Below, piece after piece: positions 62,152 through 64,000 of a stretch of 64,000 nt of DNA. This DNA comes from Viscum album (lineage: Eukaryota > Streptophyta > Magnoliopsida > Santalales > Viscaceae). Numbering within the stretch: position 1 is the first letter of the stretch; every line of letters starts with the position of its first letter. The notes under the pieces are model-generated. The model was not told where the DNA came from, ran no database searches, and worked only from the letters and a program-made list of their open reading frames with translations. Both the position numbers and the translations under genes were made by a program. The stretch covers positions 956,510,097-956,574,096 of the forward strand of contig OY728121.1 in assembly GCA_963277665.1 (NCBI GenBank), given 5' to 3'.

Positions 62152-64000
62152 TGTAATGCCTTGGGTTTTTGGAGCGGGTCAAAATCCTCAACCCATTTGA
62201 ATTTTTGGAGATTGGTGGTCAGAACAACTCCTTTATTAATATTTATGACATAATTCTGAGAGTTCCTTTATACCAAGTCCATTTTTTGTTTATTTACAAT
62301 AATAAACATGTTCCTCAAAATTTAAAGTGGGTTTTATGTGAGTTAGAGGCTGGAAACCCAGTTTTGGGAAAGTACAAGTCGGGGCACATGGTTTAGATAA
62401 ACTGTGCATCTCACAAGGGAAATAGTGTGGCCATATAGGATCCCATACATGTTTTTTCAAACCATATTGGTATAGGCACACGACCATGTGAAATATCTAA
62501 AATTTTTAGTCTAGGGTATTTGCATGGTCTGCACATGGTTTCATAAACCATCCACATTGACCATTAATGGTGTGGTGCTTCGATAGTGGGTACCACATGG
62601 TTTGCACAAGGTTTTCAAAACCTTATGATATCCATGTGGATGATTAAAAAGTTAAAAATGAAGATTTTTTCCCTATTCACCTTAAAAGGGTTTCCCCTCT
62701 TCTTCCTCCCTCATGTGGGCTTATCTTCTGGGTGCTGTGTGAGTTCTCCTCTCCCTCTTCCAGCCTTTGATCTATCTCCCTTGTCCGACCACCAAAACGG
62801 TCACCATCGGTCACATTGGAACCACATTAGATATTCTTTGAGTATTATTGTTTCCTTTCATATTTTCTCATGCCACATGGTGCACTAAATTCCAGAAAAA
62901 CAATTTACCCAATTTTTAGGGAATTCATCTAAAATGTTGTTTTCTTCCAAAATGGATTGAGTTATAGGCCGATATCAAATAACCATAAATCTACCAATAC
63001 GATGTCGGTGGCTATTATCTTTATTTGTGATATTTTAGGTGTTTTTGGGGCACGTTATTGGGAACATCATTCGGAAGCTTTACTGTGACACTATTTAATT
63101 AATTCCTTTATTTTAAATTTAGTATTTTATTATTGGATATGCCTATAGGAGTTCTTCCACCCAATGATAAGTGTTTTATGATTTATTGAAGGCTTCAGAC
63201 CCTGGGTAGTTTAACTCAGGATAGTTTTATTTATTAAATTAAATTGTTTATTTGATATTTATTGTGATTGTTCAATGGTAATGGGATGAGTTTGGCCTTA
63301 GGATTGAGATAGTGATGGCCATATGGCTTGAGGTAATGTCAGTCATCATGTTGGGCTTGGCCCAGATACTCTAGGTGATGTTGATCACTAGTTGGGTATC
63401 ATGGTCTTCAAATTGAGGAAACAAGGTCATCGGGTTATGGGAATGGACCATGTGATATTGGATGGTGTTGACCATAAGATTCAGTGAAATGACCACATGG
63501 GAACAATGTTCAAGGTTGATGTGGCTTTGGTAATTTGTTGCTGATTTCCTCTCACAATGATTGGACAACACTCCTTTAGATTCATGTGCACAAAAATATG
63601 AATCAGATGATGATTTGGTGTTTACCACTCAAGTGGGCAGAGGCCTCCATTATATTCTTCTAAGGATGGTCTTAACCATCAGAGGTTGGAGTTGGTTGTT
63701 GTATAAATCTACATGGATGGTGAGGATCCATCAGGAGACAGTGTTGAGACCATTAGTGGGGGGGGGGATGATTATTTCCATATATTGGGGCCATTAGGCT
63801 AGGATTTATTTGGGAAGATGGATATCTATATTCCCCAGTAAGTTTTCTATTGAGCCACCAAGGTTATTATTTGGAGGATAGATATCGTTGTGCATTAGGC
63901 ATCATGATTTTAGTTGATGAGGATTCTTTTGAGATGAGGTTCGATGGACTATGTTTTTTTTAGACATGAATTTGGTGCGTTGATTATTTTCTTGATAAAA
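62152..64000 (+). repeat. LTR3, 3' copy (incomplete)
   Basis: Begins TGTAATGCCTTGGG and aligns with the first 1.8 kb of the 5' copy. U3 palindromes are CACATGGTTTAGATAAACTG (from 62385) and CATGGTTTCATAAACCA (62534). If full length it would end about 0.7 kb past the window. A run of ten G is at 63757-63766. Confidence 0.85.

Larger units (their letters stand above)
56507..64000 (+). mobile_element. LTR3 element, short-internal, truncated by window end
   Basis: A 2563-bp 5' LTR (56507-59069), a primer site, an internal region of about 3.08 kb (59070-62151), a polypurine tract and a 3' LTR running out of the window. The internal region is too short for gag-pol and shows only a gag remnant, with no protease, RT or integrase, so the element looks non-autonomous, similar in layout to LARD-type derivatives of Ty3/gypsy elements. 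The LTR start, primer site and polypurine tract are of Tekay/Del type. Left target flank is TTTCG; the right flank is outside the window. Confidence 0.75.

Noticed and set aside
62586..62888. 100-codon plus-strand opening in LTR3
   Set aside because: It lies inside the 3' LTR. The matching stretch in the 5' LTR does not keep the frame.
1..64000. Host protein-coding genes, tRNA or rRNA genes, CRISPR arrays
   Set aside because: No ORF or spliced reading outside the transposable elements gives a recognisable host domain. The only B-box match is the SINE-like one. CRISPR arrays are not expected in a plant nucleus, and no regular short direct-repeat/spacer pattern was seen.

Overview
This window looks like repetitive, gene-poor DNA from a flowering plant. 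The evidence is its contents: Ty3/gypsy retrotransposons of the Tekay/Del chromovirus type and the Athila type, a CACTA (En/Spm) DNA transposon, primer binding sites matching plant initiator tRNA-Met, and very AT-rich, stop-ridden coding remnants. I see no intact host gene, rRNA, tRNA gene or CRISPR array. Most short ORFs are chance openings in decayed elements. The species cannot be named from the sequence.

Layout. (1) About 0.9-7.9 kb: an old minus-strand LTR element (called LTR5 here) with no readable internal coding region, bounded by two LTRs that share a 55-bp triplication. (2) 8.9-9.42 kb: the 3' end of a Tekay-type pol (integrase tail and chromodomain). (3) 9.4-32.15 kb: a Tekay element. 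It has an LTR (LTR1) at 9.43-11.94 kb, a tRNA-Met primer site, decayed gag, protease, RT, RNase H, integrase and chromodomain to 16.96 kb, and a second LTR1 copy at 29.63-32.15 kb. A CACTA transposon at 17033-25001 is inserted just downstream of pol. A different LTR-like block (LTR2A) starting TGTAACACCC lies at 25026-29632. (4) 32.15-48.34 kb: a second LTR2-like block split by a complete minus-strand Athila element (33803-44420) with a perfect 5-bp target duplication, TTATA. (5) 48.4-52.55 kb: unassigned AT-rich sequence. (6) 52.57-55.73 kb: a minus-strand LTR (LTR4), with a primer-site-like motif on one side and a polypurine tract on the other. (7) 56507-64000: a plus-strand LTR element (LTR3) with 2563-bp LTRs, a short internal region holding only a gag remnant, and a 3' LTR cut by the window end.

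The elements form a nest. The Tekay array is oldest or among the oldest, the CACTA element inserted into it, the Athila element inserted into an adjacent LTR, and the LTR3 element inserted beside LTR4. Base composition follows orientation: sense strands are G-rich and C-poor, so the plus strand is C-rich over minus-strand elements (about 0.9-7.9 and 52.5-56.2 kb) and G-rich over plus-strand ones (for example 8.9-17 and 56.5-64 kb). All coding remnants are broken, so none of the autonomous families here looks able to move by itself. I found no convincing new biological system. The most informative signals are the CACTA junction, the Ulp1-like protease in the CACTA second gene, the tandem LTR arrangement, the short-internal LTR elements and the tandem repeats in the Athila 3' untranslated region.
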